Part shown: positions 40,964-49,463 of the stretch, one piece after another | How the letters are laid out: every line of letters begins with the position of its first letter | Position numbering within the stretch: the first letter of the stretch is position 1 | NCBI GenBank assembly: GCA_045636925.1 | Contig: JAZTYK010000021.1 | Span: 1-61,616 of the forward strand | Direction of reading: 5' to 3' | From: JAZTYK01 sp045636925 | GTDB taxonomy: Bacteria; Bacillota; Clostridia; Oscillospirales; Butyricicoccaceae | DNA: 61,616 bases | Position numbers and translations under genes: made by a program | Notes under the pieces: model-generated | Database searches by the model: none | Told to the model about the DNA's origin: nothing | Seen by the model: only the letters and a program-made list of their open reading frames with translations

Positions 40964-40997
40964 AAAACACAAAAATCGCCCGTGCACAAGCACAGGC
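40964..40997 (-). terminator. Leader hairpin with T-run (possible attenuator)
   Basis: Minus strand stem GCCTGTGC/GCACGGGC with a 4-nt loop, followed by GATTTTTGTGTTTT. A second stem CACCGG/CCGGTG (41001-41025) lies just before it. Confidence 0.55.
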
Positions 40998-41041
40998 GAC
41001 CACCGGGGCATCGGCAATACCGGTGCCTTTTTATTGATTTT

Positions 41042-41071
41042 ATCATACCATATACACATATTCCTTGTCAA
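41042..41071 (-). promoter_or_regulatory. Promoter of the mini-ORF and coupled gene
   Basis: Minus strand: consensus -35 TTGACA (41066-41071), 18-bp spacer, -10 TATGAT (41042-41047). Confidence 0.7.
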
Positions 41072-41106
41072 TGCGCGGCAGTGCATTTCACAGCAGGTCC
41101 CTGCGC

Positions 41107-42231
41107 TCACCGCAGCCAATTGGGCTTTTTCCGCATCACATAACCACAAACAAGTCCAAAGGAGGCCAGTGTGGTCATCACCGAGGTGCCGCCGTAGCTC
41201 ACCAGTGGCAAGGTCAATCCAATGACCGGCATAATGCCCAGGCACATGCCCACATTGATGAGGATCTGCCACATGAGCATACTGCCTACACCCACACAAA
41301 CCAGGCTTCCGGTGCGACTGCTGCAACGGGCAGCGTCGATAAAAATATGGAATACCAATGCTGTCAGCAGCAACAGCAAAATCATGCAGCCGATAAAACC
41401 GAACTCCTCAGCACAGGTGCTGAAGATAAAGTCGGTGTGTTGGGCAGGATAGGCGTCGCTTTGAATCATGGTACCCTGCAAAAAGCCTTTTCCGGTAAGC
41501 TGGCCATTGCCTACGGCGCGCATACTCAGCTTTCCATGCCAGGCAAAACGCTCAGATGCCTCCGGATTCCACACCACGATAATGCGCAGTTTTTGATACT
41601 CGCTCATAATGCTCCACAGCACCGGCACTGCAGCCGCACCGGCAAGACATGCGCCGCCGACCCACCACAAAGAAATGCCGCTGGCAAACAGCATCATTAA
41701 GAAAATCAGCGGATACATCAGCGCAACGCCCAAGTCGCGGGAAATAATATACACCGATGCCATGGTGATCACCGCGTGAGCGCCCAGCTGCAACACCGAG
41801 CTGAACTTGTTCATGCGATCCTTCAGTTCGTTCATATGGCATGCCATAGTATAAATAAAGATGATCTTGCCCACTTCACCGGGCTGGATGTTGATGCCGG
41901 CAACCAGGGGGATCCAGCTTTTATTTCCGGTATCACCAGCTACACCAAATACCACAAGGGATAGTTGGAACATCACATTGAAGAAGAACAGCAGAATCCA
42001 CATGCGCGGGAATCGATCCAGATCGAAGAGTGACAAAATGATAAAGCCAACTGCGCCGATGGCAATGCCCATGCCCTGCACCACAATGTGCTTCAGCGTA
42101 TTTCCGTTGCTGTAAGTGGCGGTAAAAATCAGCATAAGGCCAAAGCAACACAGAATCAGAGACAGCACCAACAGCGGCCAATCACTTTCTTTGATATAGC
42201 GCTTTACGTTTTCCCACATTCGCTTGATCAC
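41107..42231 (-). CDS. FtsW/RodA/SpoVE-family peptidoglycan polymerase
   Basis: A 374-residue SEDS glycosyltransferase with about ten membrane helices. Signature parts: GDTGNKSWIPLVAGINIQPGEVGK, SRDLGVALMYPLIFLMMLFASG, AQHTDFIFSTCAEEFGF and the late LPLVSYGGTSVMTTLASFGLV. It polymerises lipid II glycan strands for elongation, division or spore cortex. RodA is the most likely because the window also has mreB, but no PBP2 is adjacent. The start is GTG (42229-42231) with AAAGGAGGG upstream. Confidence 0.9.
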   Translation of the reverse strand: MIKRMWENVKRYIKESDWPLLVLSLILCCFGLMLIFTATYSNGNTLKHIVVQGMGIAIGAVGFIILSLFDLDRFPRMWILLFFFNVMFQLSLVVFGVAGDTGNKSWIPLVAGINIQPGEVGKIIFIYTMACHMNELKDRMNKFSSVLQLGAHAVITMASVYIISRDLGVALMYPLIFLMMLFASGISLWWVGGACLAGAAAVPVLWSIMSEYQKLRIIVVWNPEASERFAWHGKLSMRAVGNGQLTGKGFLQGTMIQSDAYPAQHTDFIFSTCAEEFGFIGCMILLLLLTALVFHIFIDAARCSSRTGSLVCVGVGSMLMWQILINVGMCLGIMPVIGLTLPLVSYGGTSVMTTLASFGLVCGYVMRKKPNWLR

Positions 42232-42270
42232 GGCTGTCCCTCCTTTCCGGTTGCATAAAAATCCATCATT

Positions 42271-42299
42271 ATTATACCACGCTTTCCGCCTCTATGCAA
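42271..42299 (-). promoter_or_regulatory. Promoter of the RodA/FtsW gene
   Basis: Minus strand: -35 TTGCAT (42294-42299), 17-bp spacer, -10 TATAAT (42271-42276). Confidence 0.7.
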
Positions 42300-42357
42300 G
42301 AAAGCCTTTGTAAACAAAGACACCACCTTCCTTCTGCAAAAAAATCCGCAAAAGCAC

Positions 42358-42386
42358 TTTCCAATCCGGTAGTGTCATGCTATAAT
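42358..42386 (+). promoter_or_regulatory. Promoter of tsaE-tsaB-rpiB-upp
   Basis: -35 TTTCCA (42358-42363), 17-bp spacer, extended -10 TGC-TATAAT (42381-42386). Confidence 0.6.
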
Positions 42387-42427
42387 AAATTAAATAAAAG
42401 GAAGCACTGAGAAAGGCGGTGAAAGCT

Positions 42428-42844
42428 TTGAAACAAGTCTTTGAGACCCATAGTCCGGCCGAGACCGAAGCCTTGGCCAAAGAGCTGGCACCCCTGCTTT
42501 CCGCCGCCCCTGCCGTAGCCCTTTACGGCGGCCTGGGTGCCGGAAAGACAGCCTTTACCCGCGGCCTTGCCGCCGCCCTGGGCTGTACCATGCAGGTCAG
42601 CAGTCCCACCTATACCATTGTCAACGAGTATCCCGGCAAACGCAAAGTTTGCCATTTTGATATGTACCGCCTCCCGGATGAAGATGCACTTTGGGACATT
42701 GGCTGGGAGGATTATCTTGCCTCCGGCGCCCTTTGTGTGGTGGAATGGAGTGAGAATGTACCCGGCGCCTTCCCACCCGGTACCATAGAGGTACACATTG
42801 AACATATTGGAGAAACCAGCAGGAGGATCACTGTATTATGCTGA
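42428..42844 (+). CDS. tsaE: tRNA threonylcarbamoyladenosine synthesis ATPase TsaE
   Basis: A 138-residue P-loop ATPase needed for t6A37 in ANN-decoding tRNAs. Walker A is GGLGAGKTAFTRGLA. SSPTYTIVNEY and HFDMYRLPDEDALWDIGWEDYL are the family's most conserved blocks. I chose TTG 42428 (MKQVFETHSPAETEALAKEL), 10 bases after AAAGG, over GTG 42419, which abuts it. The gene overlaps tsaB by 7 bp. Confidence 0.93.
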   Translation: MKQVFETHSPAETEALAKELAPLLSAAPAVALYGGLGAGKTAFTRGLAAALGCTMQVSSPTYTIVNEYPGKRKVCHFDMYRLPDEDALWDIGWEDYLASGALCVVEWSENVPGAFPPGTIEVHIEHIGETSRRITVLC

Positions 42845-43476
42845 TACTTGCTTTGGATACCAGCGGAAAACTGGCATCTGCCGCCTTGCTGCGGGACGGC
42901 GTGCTGTTGGGCAGTGAGACTCGGGATTCCATGTTGGATCACAGCCGCACGCTGCTGCCTATGTGCAGCGATCTGCTGGCACGCCACGACCTTGCCCTCA
43001 AAGATATTGATCTGTTCGCAGCTGTCATCGGTCCCGGTTCCTTCACCGGTGTTCGCATCGGCTGCGCCGCAGTCAAAGGCTATGCCTGGAGTTTGCAGAA
43101 ACCTTGCGTGGGCATCTCCTCCCTGCTGGCAAGCGCCTGGATGCAGGAAAAAGAAGGACTGGTCTGTGCCTCCATCCGCGCCAGACAGAACGAATCATTT
43201 TATGCCATCTTCCGCCGCACCAAGGACGGTGTGGAACGTCTCACGGAAGATACCGTTACCGGTGACGATGAGATGCAGGCCAGAATGGTGGAACTTGGCT
43301 GCGACATCCGGCTGGAAAGTGCACAATCTGCCATTGGCGCTGCGCATGCCGCTTATGCCGCTCATCTTGCCGGAGAAACCGGCACATGTCATGATTTGAC
43401 CCCTGCTTACTTGCGTATTACGCAAGCAGAACGGGTAAGATTAGAAAGACTACAGAAAGAAGGACAAGCACAATGA
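42838..43476 (+). CDS. tsaB: tRNA threonylcarbamoyladenosine synthesis protein TsaB
   Basis: A 212-residue ASKHA-fold protein that partners TsaD. It starts LILALDTSGKLASAAL, has DHSRTLLPMCSDLL and the diagnostic AVIGPGSFTGVRIGCAAVKG. It overlaps tsaE and ends overlapping rpiB by 4 bp (ATGA). tsaD and the RimI-type gene often found next are not here; rpiB and upp follow instead. Confidence 0.94.
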   Translation: MLILALDTSGKLASAALLRDGVLLGSETRDSMLDHSRTLLPMCSDLLARHDLALKDIDLFAAVIGPGSFTGVRIGCAAVKGYAWSLQKPCVGISSLLASAWMQEKEGLVCASIRARQNESFYAIFRRTKDGVERLTEDTVTGDDEMQARMVELGCDIRLESAQSAIGAAHAAYAAHLAGETGTCHDLTPAYLRITQAERVRLERLQKEGQAQ

Positions 43477-43913
43477 AGATTGCGATTGGTAGCGACCACG
43501 GCGGTTTTTCCGTCAAGGAGATTGCAAAACCCCATCTGGAAAAGTTGGGTTATGAAGTTGTTGACTTTGGCACCAACACCCCCGATTCCTGCCATTATCC
43601 CATCTATGCCGAAAAGGTTGCCCGCGCTGTGGCTGCCGGCGAGGTTGACCGTGGTATTTTGATCTGCGGTACCGGCATCGGCATGAGCATTGCCGCCAAC
43701 AAGATTCCCGGCATCCGCGCAGCTGCCGTGTCCGATTGCTTTACCGCCAAGGCAACCCGTCAGCACAATGACAGTAATATTCTCTGTTTGGGCGAGCGCA
43801 CTGTCGGCCCCGGCCTGGCACTGCTGCTGATGGAAACCTTTTTGACCACTGAGTTTGAGGGTGGCCGTCATCAGACCCGTGTGGATATGATCTCTGCTTT
43901 GGAAAACAAATAA
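43473..43913 (+). CDS. rpiB: Ribose-5-phosphate isomerase B
   Basis: A 146-residue RpiB/LacAB-fold isomerase of the pentose phosphate pathway. It starts MKIAIGSDHGGFSVKE, with the catalytic cysteine in LICGTGIGMSIAANK and the active-site AAAVSDCFTAKATRQHND. Length is normal. The ATG overlaps the tsaB stop. The pair rpiB-upp is common in Firmicutes and supplies ribose phosphate for nucleotide salvage. Confidence 0.96.
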   Translation: MKIAIGSDHGGFSVKEIAKPHLEKLGYEVVDFGTNTPDSCHYPIYAEKVARAVAAGEVDRGILICGTGIGMSIAANKIPGIRAAAVSDCFTAKATRQHNDSNILCLGERTVGPGLALLLMETFLTTEFEGGRHQTRVDMISALENK

Positions 43914-43959
43914 TTGTTTTGCATTCCTTACACTTGCCTATCCGGAAAGGAGTATTTCT

Positions 43960-44595
43960 ATGGAATACAACAACGTACACATTTTGGATCACCCCTTGAT
44001 TTTGCACAAGCTGGCCATTATCCGTCAGAAAGACACCGGTGTAAAAGAGTTTCGTGAGATGATCAGCGAGATTGCCATGCTGATGTGCTATGAAGCCACC
44101 CGAAACCTGCAGACTGAAACTGTCACCATTGAGACTCCCGTTGCAGAAGCGAACGTGCAAGTTTTGGCCGGCAAAAAGTTGGCGATCGTTCCCATCCTGC
44201 GTGCCGGCTTGGGTATGGTAGACGGCATGCTGTCTCTGGTTCCTTCGGCAAAGGTAGGTCACATTGGCTTGTACCGTGACCCTGAGACGCTGGAGCCTGT
44301 GGAATATTACTGCAAGCTTCCGCCGGATGTAGAAGAGCGCGATGTATTTGTAGTGGATCCTATGCTGGCCACCGGCGGCAGTGCCGTAGCAGCCATTGAC
44401 TTTTTGAAGGCTCGCGGTGTGCGCAGCATCAAGATGTTGAATATCATCGCCGCACCGGAAGGCGTGGAAAAAGTAGCCAATGCACATCCTGACGTAGAAA
44501 TTTTCTGCGCTGCTTTGGATGAATGCCTGAATGATCACGGCTATATCGTCCCCGGTTTGGGCGATGCCGGCGACCGCATCTTTGGCACTAAATAA
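43960..44595 (+). CDS. upp: Uracil phosphoribosyltransferase
   Basis: A 211-residue UPRT that makes UMP from uracil and PRPP. It starts NNVHILDHPLILHKLAIIRQKDTG. VPILRAGLGMVDGML and the PRPP loop VVDPMLATGGSAVAAIDFLK are diagnostic, as is the C-terminal GLGDAGDRIFGTK. AAAGGAG lies before the ATG. It is the last gene of the operon. Confidence 0.97.
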   Translation: MEYNNVHILDHPLILHKLAIIRQKDTGVKEFREMISEIAMLMCYEATRNLQTETVTIETPVAEANVQVLAGKKLAIVPILRAGLGMVDGMLSLVPSAKVGHIGLYRDPETLEPVEYYCKLPPDVEERDVFVVDPMLATGGSAVAAIDFLKARGVRSIKMLNIIAAPEGVEKVANAHPDVEIFCAALDECLNDHGYIVPGLGDAGDRIFGTK

Positions 44596-44617
44596 AGAAA
44601 TCTATCAAGAATCCACG

Positions 44618-44657
44618 ATATTGCCCGATTACTTTTGTATTCGGGCAATATTTTTTA
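44618..44657 (+). terminator. Terminator after upp
   Basis: Stem ATATTGCCCGA/TCGGGCAATAT with a 12-nt loop, followed by TTTTTTA. Confidence 0.85.
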
Positions 44658-44872
44658 TTTTTCATGACTATAAATATTTTTTTCGATAGTAACATGGTTG
44701 CATGACATTTTTCTTTCTGTTTCGGCATCCTGACCAAATAATCTTCGTCTTATTTGTGCACTATCACGAATAAATTAAGTGCTTACCAAAAAGTTACCTG
44801 CAACTTTGTGCACATTTTCTGTTATTTTCATTTTCATCATATTTCCAGATGAAGGCCATAAGTAATTTTTAT
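44658..44872. other. AT-rich intergenic stretch
   Basis: About 215 bp with no open frame or RNA structure that I recognise, ahead of the symporter promoter. It may hold regulator sites; none is clear by eye. Confidence 0.5.
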
Positions 44873-44901
44873 TTTACTACCGCTCGTCCCCCTGCTATTA
44901 T
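44873..44901 (+). promoter_or_regulatory. Probable symporter promoter
   Basis: -35 TTTACT (44873-44878), 17-bp spacer, -10 TATTAT (44896-44901). An AGGGG/CCCCT hairpin lies in the leader just ahead of the ribosome binding site. Confidence 0.45.
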
Positions 44902-44953
44902 AATAATTAAGAGAGGGGTGTGCCCCTACCATTTTAAGAGAAGGAGAGATATC

Positions 44954-46192
44954 ATGAATCTCGCAAAACTGAAAAAGCTGAACCTGGCTGCCCAGATTGG
45001 TATTGCCATGGTCCTCGGTATTCTGGTTGGTGCACTGCTGTGGCTGGCCATGGGTGCTGCAGAAGCCAACAAGTTTGCCACCGAATACATCAAACCCTTT
45101 GGTGACATCTTTGTTAACCTGCTGAAGTTCATCGTTGTACCTCTGGTTCTGTTCTCCATCATGGAAGGCGTTATCTCCATGAAGGATATCACCAAGGTCG
45201 GTAAGATCGGCTGGAAGACCGTTGCTTACTTCCTGTGCACCACTGCACTGGCTTGTGTGATCGGTTTGGTCATTTCCAACATCTTTAAGGGCGCATTCCC
45301 CGTACTGGAAATGAATCCTGATGCCGGTTACGGCGGCAGCGGTTCTAGCAGCATCATCGATACCATTAAGAACATCTTCCCCTCCAACATCATCGCCCCC
45401 ATGGTTTCCGCTTCCATGCTGCAGATCATCGTGATCTCCCTGTTCTTCGGCTGCGGCATTCTGGTTGCTGGTGAAAAGGGCAAGCTGGCCGCTGACATGG
45501 TCTCTTCTATCAACGAAGTCGTCATGAAGGTCATGGGCTTTATTCTGAAGGTCTCCCCCATCGGTGTTTTCGCCCTGATGATTTGGGTGGTTGCCAATCA
45601 GGGTCCCCAGATCCTGGGCAAACTGCTCATCGTGTTGGTTGCAGCTTATGTTGGCTACATTCTGCACGCCGTTCTGGTTTACTCTGCATCTGTTAAGTTT
45701 ATCGCCAAGAAGAACCCTGTCGAGTTCTTTAAGGCTATGGTTCCCGCTATGGGCTTCGCCTTTGCTTCTACTTCTTCTGTGGCTACCCTGCCCGTTACCA
45801 AGGAGTGCTGCGACAACCTGGGTGTTGATTCCGAGGTTTCCTCCTTTGTTCTGCCTTTGGGCGCTACCATCAACATGGACGGTACCGCCATCTATCAGTG
45901 CGTTGGCGCTGTATTTATTGCAACCTGCATGGGTATTGATCTGACTCTGGTCCAGATGATCACCATCGTTGTTACCGCTACTCTGGCCTCCATCGGTACC
46001 GCAGGCACCTCCGGTGCCGGCATGATCATGCTGACCATGGTTCTGGAGTCTGTTGGCATCGACCCCACCTACATTGGTCTGATCTACGGTATCGACCGTC
46101 TGTTTGACATGGGCCGTACCACCATGAACATCGTCGGTGACGCTTCCTGCGCTGTCTGCGTCAACTACTGGGAGCACGAGGCTAAGAAATAA
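44954..46192 (+). CDS. Dicarboxylate/amino acid:cation symporter (DAACS family)
   Basis: A 412-residue secondary transporter with about eight helices and two re-entrant hairpins. Signatures are FVNLLKFIVVPLVLFSIMEGV, the serine-rich AFASTSSVATLPVTKECC hairpin, the cation/substrate motif LPLGATINMDGTAIYQCV and IDRLFDMGRTTMNIVGD. The substrate is probably glutamate/aspartate or a C4-dicarboxylate, taken up with Na+ or H+. It is strongly codon-biased towards C-ending codons, which suggests high expression. GAGAAGGAG precedes the ATG. Monocistronic. Confidence 0.93.
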   Translation: MNLAKLKKLNLAAQIGIAMVLGILVGALLWLAMGAAEANKFATEYIKPFGDIFVNLLKFIVVPLVLFSIMEGVISMKDITKVGKIGWKTVAYFLCTTALACVIGLVISNIFKGAFPVLEMNPDAGYGGSGSSSIIDTIKNIFPSNIIAPMVSASMLQIIVISLFFGCGILVAGEKGKLAADMVSSINEVVMKVMGFILKVSPIGVFALMIWVVANQGPQILGKLLIVLVAAYVGYILHAVLVYSASVKFIAKKNPVEFFKAMVPAMGFAFASTSSVATLPVTKECCDNLGVDSEVSSFVLPLGATINMDGTAIYQCVGAVFIATCMGIDLTLVQMITIVVTATLASIGTAGTSGAGMIMLTMVLESVGIDPTYIGLIYGIDRLFDMGRTTMNIVGDASCAVCVNYWEHEAKK

Positions 46193-46229
46193 GCTGCCTC
46201 GGTTTCTGTTAAAACCGCATAGAATACAG

Positions 46230-46260
46230 TCGCCTCGGGAGAAATCCCGAGGCGATTTTT
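46230..46260 (+). terminator. Terminator after the symporter
   Basis: Stem TCGCCTCGGGA/TCCCGAGGCGA, GAAA loop, then TTTTTT. Confidence 0.87.
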
Positions 46261-46265
46261 TACGC

Positions 46266-46299
46266 AAAAACCGGAGGGAGTTTCGCCCCTCCGGTTTTT
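46266..46299 (-). terminator. Terminator after glutamine synthetase
   Basis: Stem built on AAAAACCGGAGGG, T-run on the minus strand. It is back to back with the symporter terminator. Confidence 0.83.
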
Positions 46300-46314
46300 C
46301 TATCGTTTTGATTT

Positions 46315-48423
46315 TTACAGGTTGCCGTACAGCAGTTCGGTGTAAGTGGGCATGGGCCAGTATTCCTTACCCAGCAGCGTCTCCAGACGGTCTGCATAAC
46401 CACGCAGCGCCTCCATGGCAGGAAGAACCTGATGGCAGTATTGCTCGGCCTTCTTACGGGTATCCTTCTCGCCAGCGGCCTTTTCTGCCGCCTTTTCCAG
46501 CTTGCTCAGCGCCTGACGCAGCTGAGCAGAAGCCGCGGTAACATCCTTCAGCATGCCCGCCTCCAGCGTCACATCCACTGCCAGGCCGGTATCTTTCATC
46601 TGATTCAAGGTTTCAGAGAGGAACCGGCTGTAAGCAATCACAGCAGGAATGATCTCGCGGCGGGTCATCTCCAACATGGTACAGGCCTCGATGTTCACCG
46701 TCTTGGCATAGCTTTCCAGCATGACCTCGTAACGGCTTTCCATTTCCTTGGGGGTGAACACGCCGTGACGCATGAACAGATCCATATTCTTGGGCTTGAT
46801 CAATGCCTCTGCTGCCTGTACGGAATCGGGAATGTTGGGCAAGCCACGACGCGCAGCCTCTTCCTTCCATTCCGCAGAATAGTTGTTGCCGTTAAAGATG
46901 ATGCGACCATGATCACGAATGATCTCTCGAACGATCTGACGGCTTTCTTCCTGCACATTTGCGCAGCCATCTAACCGATCCGCGATCCGCTGCAGGATAT
47001 CCGCCACCATCGTATTAATAACGATGTTACAGTCTGCGATAGACTGGGAAGATCCCACCATGCGGAACTCAAACTTCTTGCCGGTAAATGCAAAGGGACT
47101 GGTGCGATTACGATCAGAGCCATCTGTGGGCAGCGCAGGGATGGTGGTAACGCCCATCTTCAGATTACCACCCTGGCGAATCACCGATTCACCACCGGTG
47201 CTGATCTCGCGGAACACGTCGGTGAGCAAGTCGCCCAGATAGATGGAAATAATAGCGGGAGGTGCCTCATGACCGCCCAGACGGTGGTCGTTTCCGGCGC
47301 CGGTAATACTCATTCGCAGCAGGTCTGCATATTCATCTACCGCCCACAACACAGCGGCTGTAAACAGCAGGAATCTGGCATTAGATTCGGGCGTCTTGCC
47401 GGGATCCAACAAGCTCTTGCCTCCATCTACATTCAAGGACCAGTTGTTATGTTTGCCGCTACCGTTAAGGCCCGCAAAGGGCTTTTCATGGAGCAGACAG
47501 ACAAAATTATTGCGCAACGCTACCTTTTTCAAAGTCTCCATGGTCAGCTGGTTCTGGTCACAGGCAATGTTGGTGGTGGCGTAAACAGGCGCTAATTCAT
47601 GCTGGGCAGGCGCAGCTTCGTTATGCTCGGTTTTAGCGGGCACACCCAAACGCCACAGTTCTTCGTCAACCTGGCGCATGAAATCCATGACGCGCTCTTT
47701 GATATTGCCGTAGTAATGGTCGTCCAGTTCCTGACCTTTTGCAGGTTTTGCGCCAAAGAGCGTACGGCCGCACATGGACAGATCCAGACGCTTGGAGAAC
47801 AGATTCTTGTCCACCAGGAAATACTCCTGCTCGGCACCGGCCATGGGAATGACGCGGGTCACCTGCTCTACACCCATCAGCTTGGCCACGCGGACCGCCT
47901 GCTTGCTCAGAGCTTCCATAGAGCGCAGCAAGGGGGTCTTTTTATCCAGCACCTCGCCGGTGAAGGAGCAGAAACAGGTGGGAATATACAGCGTATTCTC
48001 CTTAACAAAGGCAGGAGAAGTGCAATCCCAAGCGGTGTAGCCACGAGCCTCGAAGGTGCCGCGCAAACCGCCGGAGGGGAAAGACGATGCATCGCCCTCA
48101 CCACGCACCAGTTCCTTTCCGGAAAAACGCATGTCGATGCTGCCGTCCTTTTGAGGATCGATGAAAGACTCGTGCTTTTCGGCGGTTGCACCGGTCAGCG
48201 GCTGAAACCAGTGAGTATAATGGGTAGCGCCATTGTCCATTGCCCAACGTTTGAGTCCGTTTGCCACGATATCTGCCAAAGCGGGATCACTCATGGGTTT
48301 GCCCTGATCGATGATCTTTTTCAATTGCTTATAGGTGTCGCCGGGAAGATACTTGCGCATCGCGCTGTCATTGAACACACTGCTTCCGTACTGCGCGATC
48401 AATGCCTCGGATCTTTCATTCAT
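46315..48423 (-). CDS. glnN: Glutamine synthetase type III
   Basis: A 702-residue GSIII, which makes glutamine from glutamate, ammonia and ATP. The length and blocks are diagnostic: GGLRGTFEARGYTAWDCTSP, AGAEQEYFLVD (metal Glu), KTEHNEAAPAQHELAP, ENPFAG-like HEKPFAGLNGSGKHNNWSLN (active-site His/Asn) and FRMVGSSQSIADCNIVINT. This form is typical of Bacteroidota and Clostridia. The ATG follows AAGAGGTGACATAG. It has its own promoter. Confidence 0.96.
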   Translation of the reverse strand: MNERSEALIAQYGSSVFNDSAMRKYLPGDTYKQLKKIIDQGKPMSDPALADIVANGLKRWAMDNGATHYTHWFQPLTGATAEKHESFIDPQKDGSIDMRFSGKELVRGEGDASSFPSGGLRGTFEARGYTAWDCTSPAFVKENTLYIPTCFCSFTGEVLDKKTPLLRSMEALSKQAVRVAKLMGVEQVTRVIPMAGAEQEYFLVDKNLFSKRLDLSMCGRTLFGAKPAKGQELDDHYYGNIKERVMDFMRQVDEELWRLGVPAKTEHNEAAPAQHELAPVYATTNIACDQNQLTMETLKKVALRNNFVCLLHEKPFAGLNGSGKHNNWSLNVDGGKSLLDPGKTPESNARFLLFTAAVLWAVDEYADLLRMSITGAGNDHRLGGHEAPPAIISIYLGDLLTDVFREISTGGESVIRQGGNLKMGVTTIPALPTDGSDRNRTSPFAFTGKKFEFRMVGSSQSIADCNIVINTMVADILQRIADRLDGCANVQEESRQIVREIIRDHGRIIFNGNNYSAEWKEEAARRGLPNIPDSVQAAEALIKPKNMDLFMRHGVFTPKEMESRYEVMLESYAKTVNIEACTMLEMTRREIIPAVIAYSRFLSETLNQMKDTGLAVDVTLEAGMLKDVTAASAQLRQALSKLEKAAEKAAGEKDTRKKAEQYCHQVLPAMEALRGYADRLETLLGKEYWPMPTYTELLYGNL

Positions 48424-48462
48424 CTATGTCACCTCTTACAAAATTTCGGTCTTATACCTTGT

Positions 48463-48490
48463 ATTATAAAAGCTTTTTACAGAAATTCAA
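48463..48490 (-). promoter_or_regulatory. Promoter of glutamine synthetase III
   Basis: Minus strand: -35 TTGAAT (48485-48490), 16-bp spacer, -10 TATAAT (48463-48468). The 5' leader is about 35 nt, too short for a glnA RNA. Confidence 0.65.
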
Positions 48491-48518
48491 TATTTTTTTC
48501 AAAATGATTTTTAAAGCA

Positions 48519-48557
48519 AAAAGCAAGTCATAAATTAAAGAATTTCGACTTGCTTTT
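48519..48557 (-). terminator. Terminator of the acyltransferase-like gene
   Basis: Stem AAAGCAAGTC/GACTTGCTTT with a wide AT-rich loop; T-rich beyond on the minus strand. Confidence 0.7.
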
Positions 48558-48579
48558 ATCTTGCTTTTAATAAAATGAC

Positions 48580-49440
48580 TTATTTTACATCTTGGGCGAC
48601 GGTTTCCAACCGTTCTTCCAGCAACCAGGGGTTTTCCATGATCCGTCGGAACAGGCGGAAGGATTTGGCATAATACAGACCGTCGCAAATACGCTCGTCG
48701 GCGACGATCTTGATGTTCATCATTTTTCCCACACTGATTTCTTTTGTTCTACGGTCTACCACAGGCTTGTACTCTTCTTTTCCCATAGCAATAAACTGAC
48801 CTACAGTGCCAAAATCATAGATATGATGATAAACAGAAGGCATACCCAGAGACTTCATGTGGGTAATGAAGCCGCTGCAATGGAAGGGACTGACCTCGAT
48901 CAAAGACTTAGGCACCAAATTCCAGCGATCCATCAGTCGCAGCACATTCACCACCAGCTTGATGAGGATATGAGGCACCGAAGTAATGGCCGCCATCACA
49001 TCATCCTGTCCATTGGAGGTATCGCTGCCCTTGTTGGCATAAATCTCCTTGTACAAACGATCGCGCACCTCAAAGATATTCTCATGGCCGGTAAAATGTA
49101 GCTTAATGTCGGTATCCACCTCAGTGTCACGCAGGCTCTTCTTCACCGCCATGCAGATGGTGATATCTTCGTTGGCATACAGTCTTCCATTCATGACAAA
49201 ACGGTTCATGCCCGGGCGCTGTGCGTACAGCCGCACCATGGCTGCCACAAAAATATAGAAATAATTGATATCCAGCCCCTGCTCTTGCTTTTCTTTGATA
49301 TAGCGATCCAGATTTGCACAATTAATGTCGTCCTCAAAAAAGATCTGCGCGTCACTACGCCGAGGCATGAAATATGCCATGATCCGTTCATAAGGCTTCA
49401 AGCTTTTCAAGTACCGGGCACCGGCTCTTTTTTTGAACAT
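48580..49440 (-). CDS. 2-oxoacid dehydrogenase E2 / CAT-like acyltransferase-fold protein lacking the catalytic His
   Basis: A 286-residue protein with the E2/chloramphenicol acetyltransferase catalytic fold and no lipoyl or peripheral-subunit domain. The late motif reads ADERICDGLYYAKSFR, where active E2 and CAT enzymes have H(R/A)xxDG. Glu stands in place of the catalytic His, so normal acyl transfer is doubtful. GKMMNIKIVADERICDG is otherwise well kept. It lies 23 bp after a DivIVA-like coiled-coil gene and is probably co-transcribed. The function is unknown. Confidence 0.8.
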   Translation of the reverse strand: MFKKRAGARYLKSLKPYERIMAYFMPRRSDAQIFFEDDINCANLDRYIKEKQEQGLDINYFYIFVAAMVRLYAQRPGMNRFVMNGRLYANEDITICMAVKKSLRDTEVDTDIKLHFTGHENIFEVRDRLYKEIYANKGSDTSNGQDDVMAAITSVPHILIKLVVNVLRLMDRWNLVPKSLIEVSPFHCSGFITHMKSLGMPSVYHHIYDFGTVGQFIAMGKEEYKPVVDRRTKEISVGKMMNIKIVADERICDGLYYAKSFRLFRRIMENPWLLEERLETVAQDVK

Positions 49441-49463
49441 AGGAGTTCCTCTCTTCTTTGCGC

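Noticed and set aside
40964..41003. Starting the 179-residue protein at 41003
   Set aside because: That start lies inside terminator-like stems and lacks a ribosome binding site; the TAATG-coupled ATG at 40901 is better supported.
44837..46267. A 476-codon open frame on the minus strand
   Set aside because: It is antisense to the DAACS symporter; its Asn/Gln/His/Asp-rich composition is the shadow of a strongly biased membrane protein gene.
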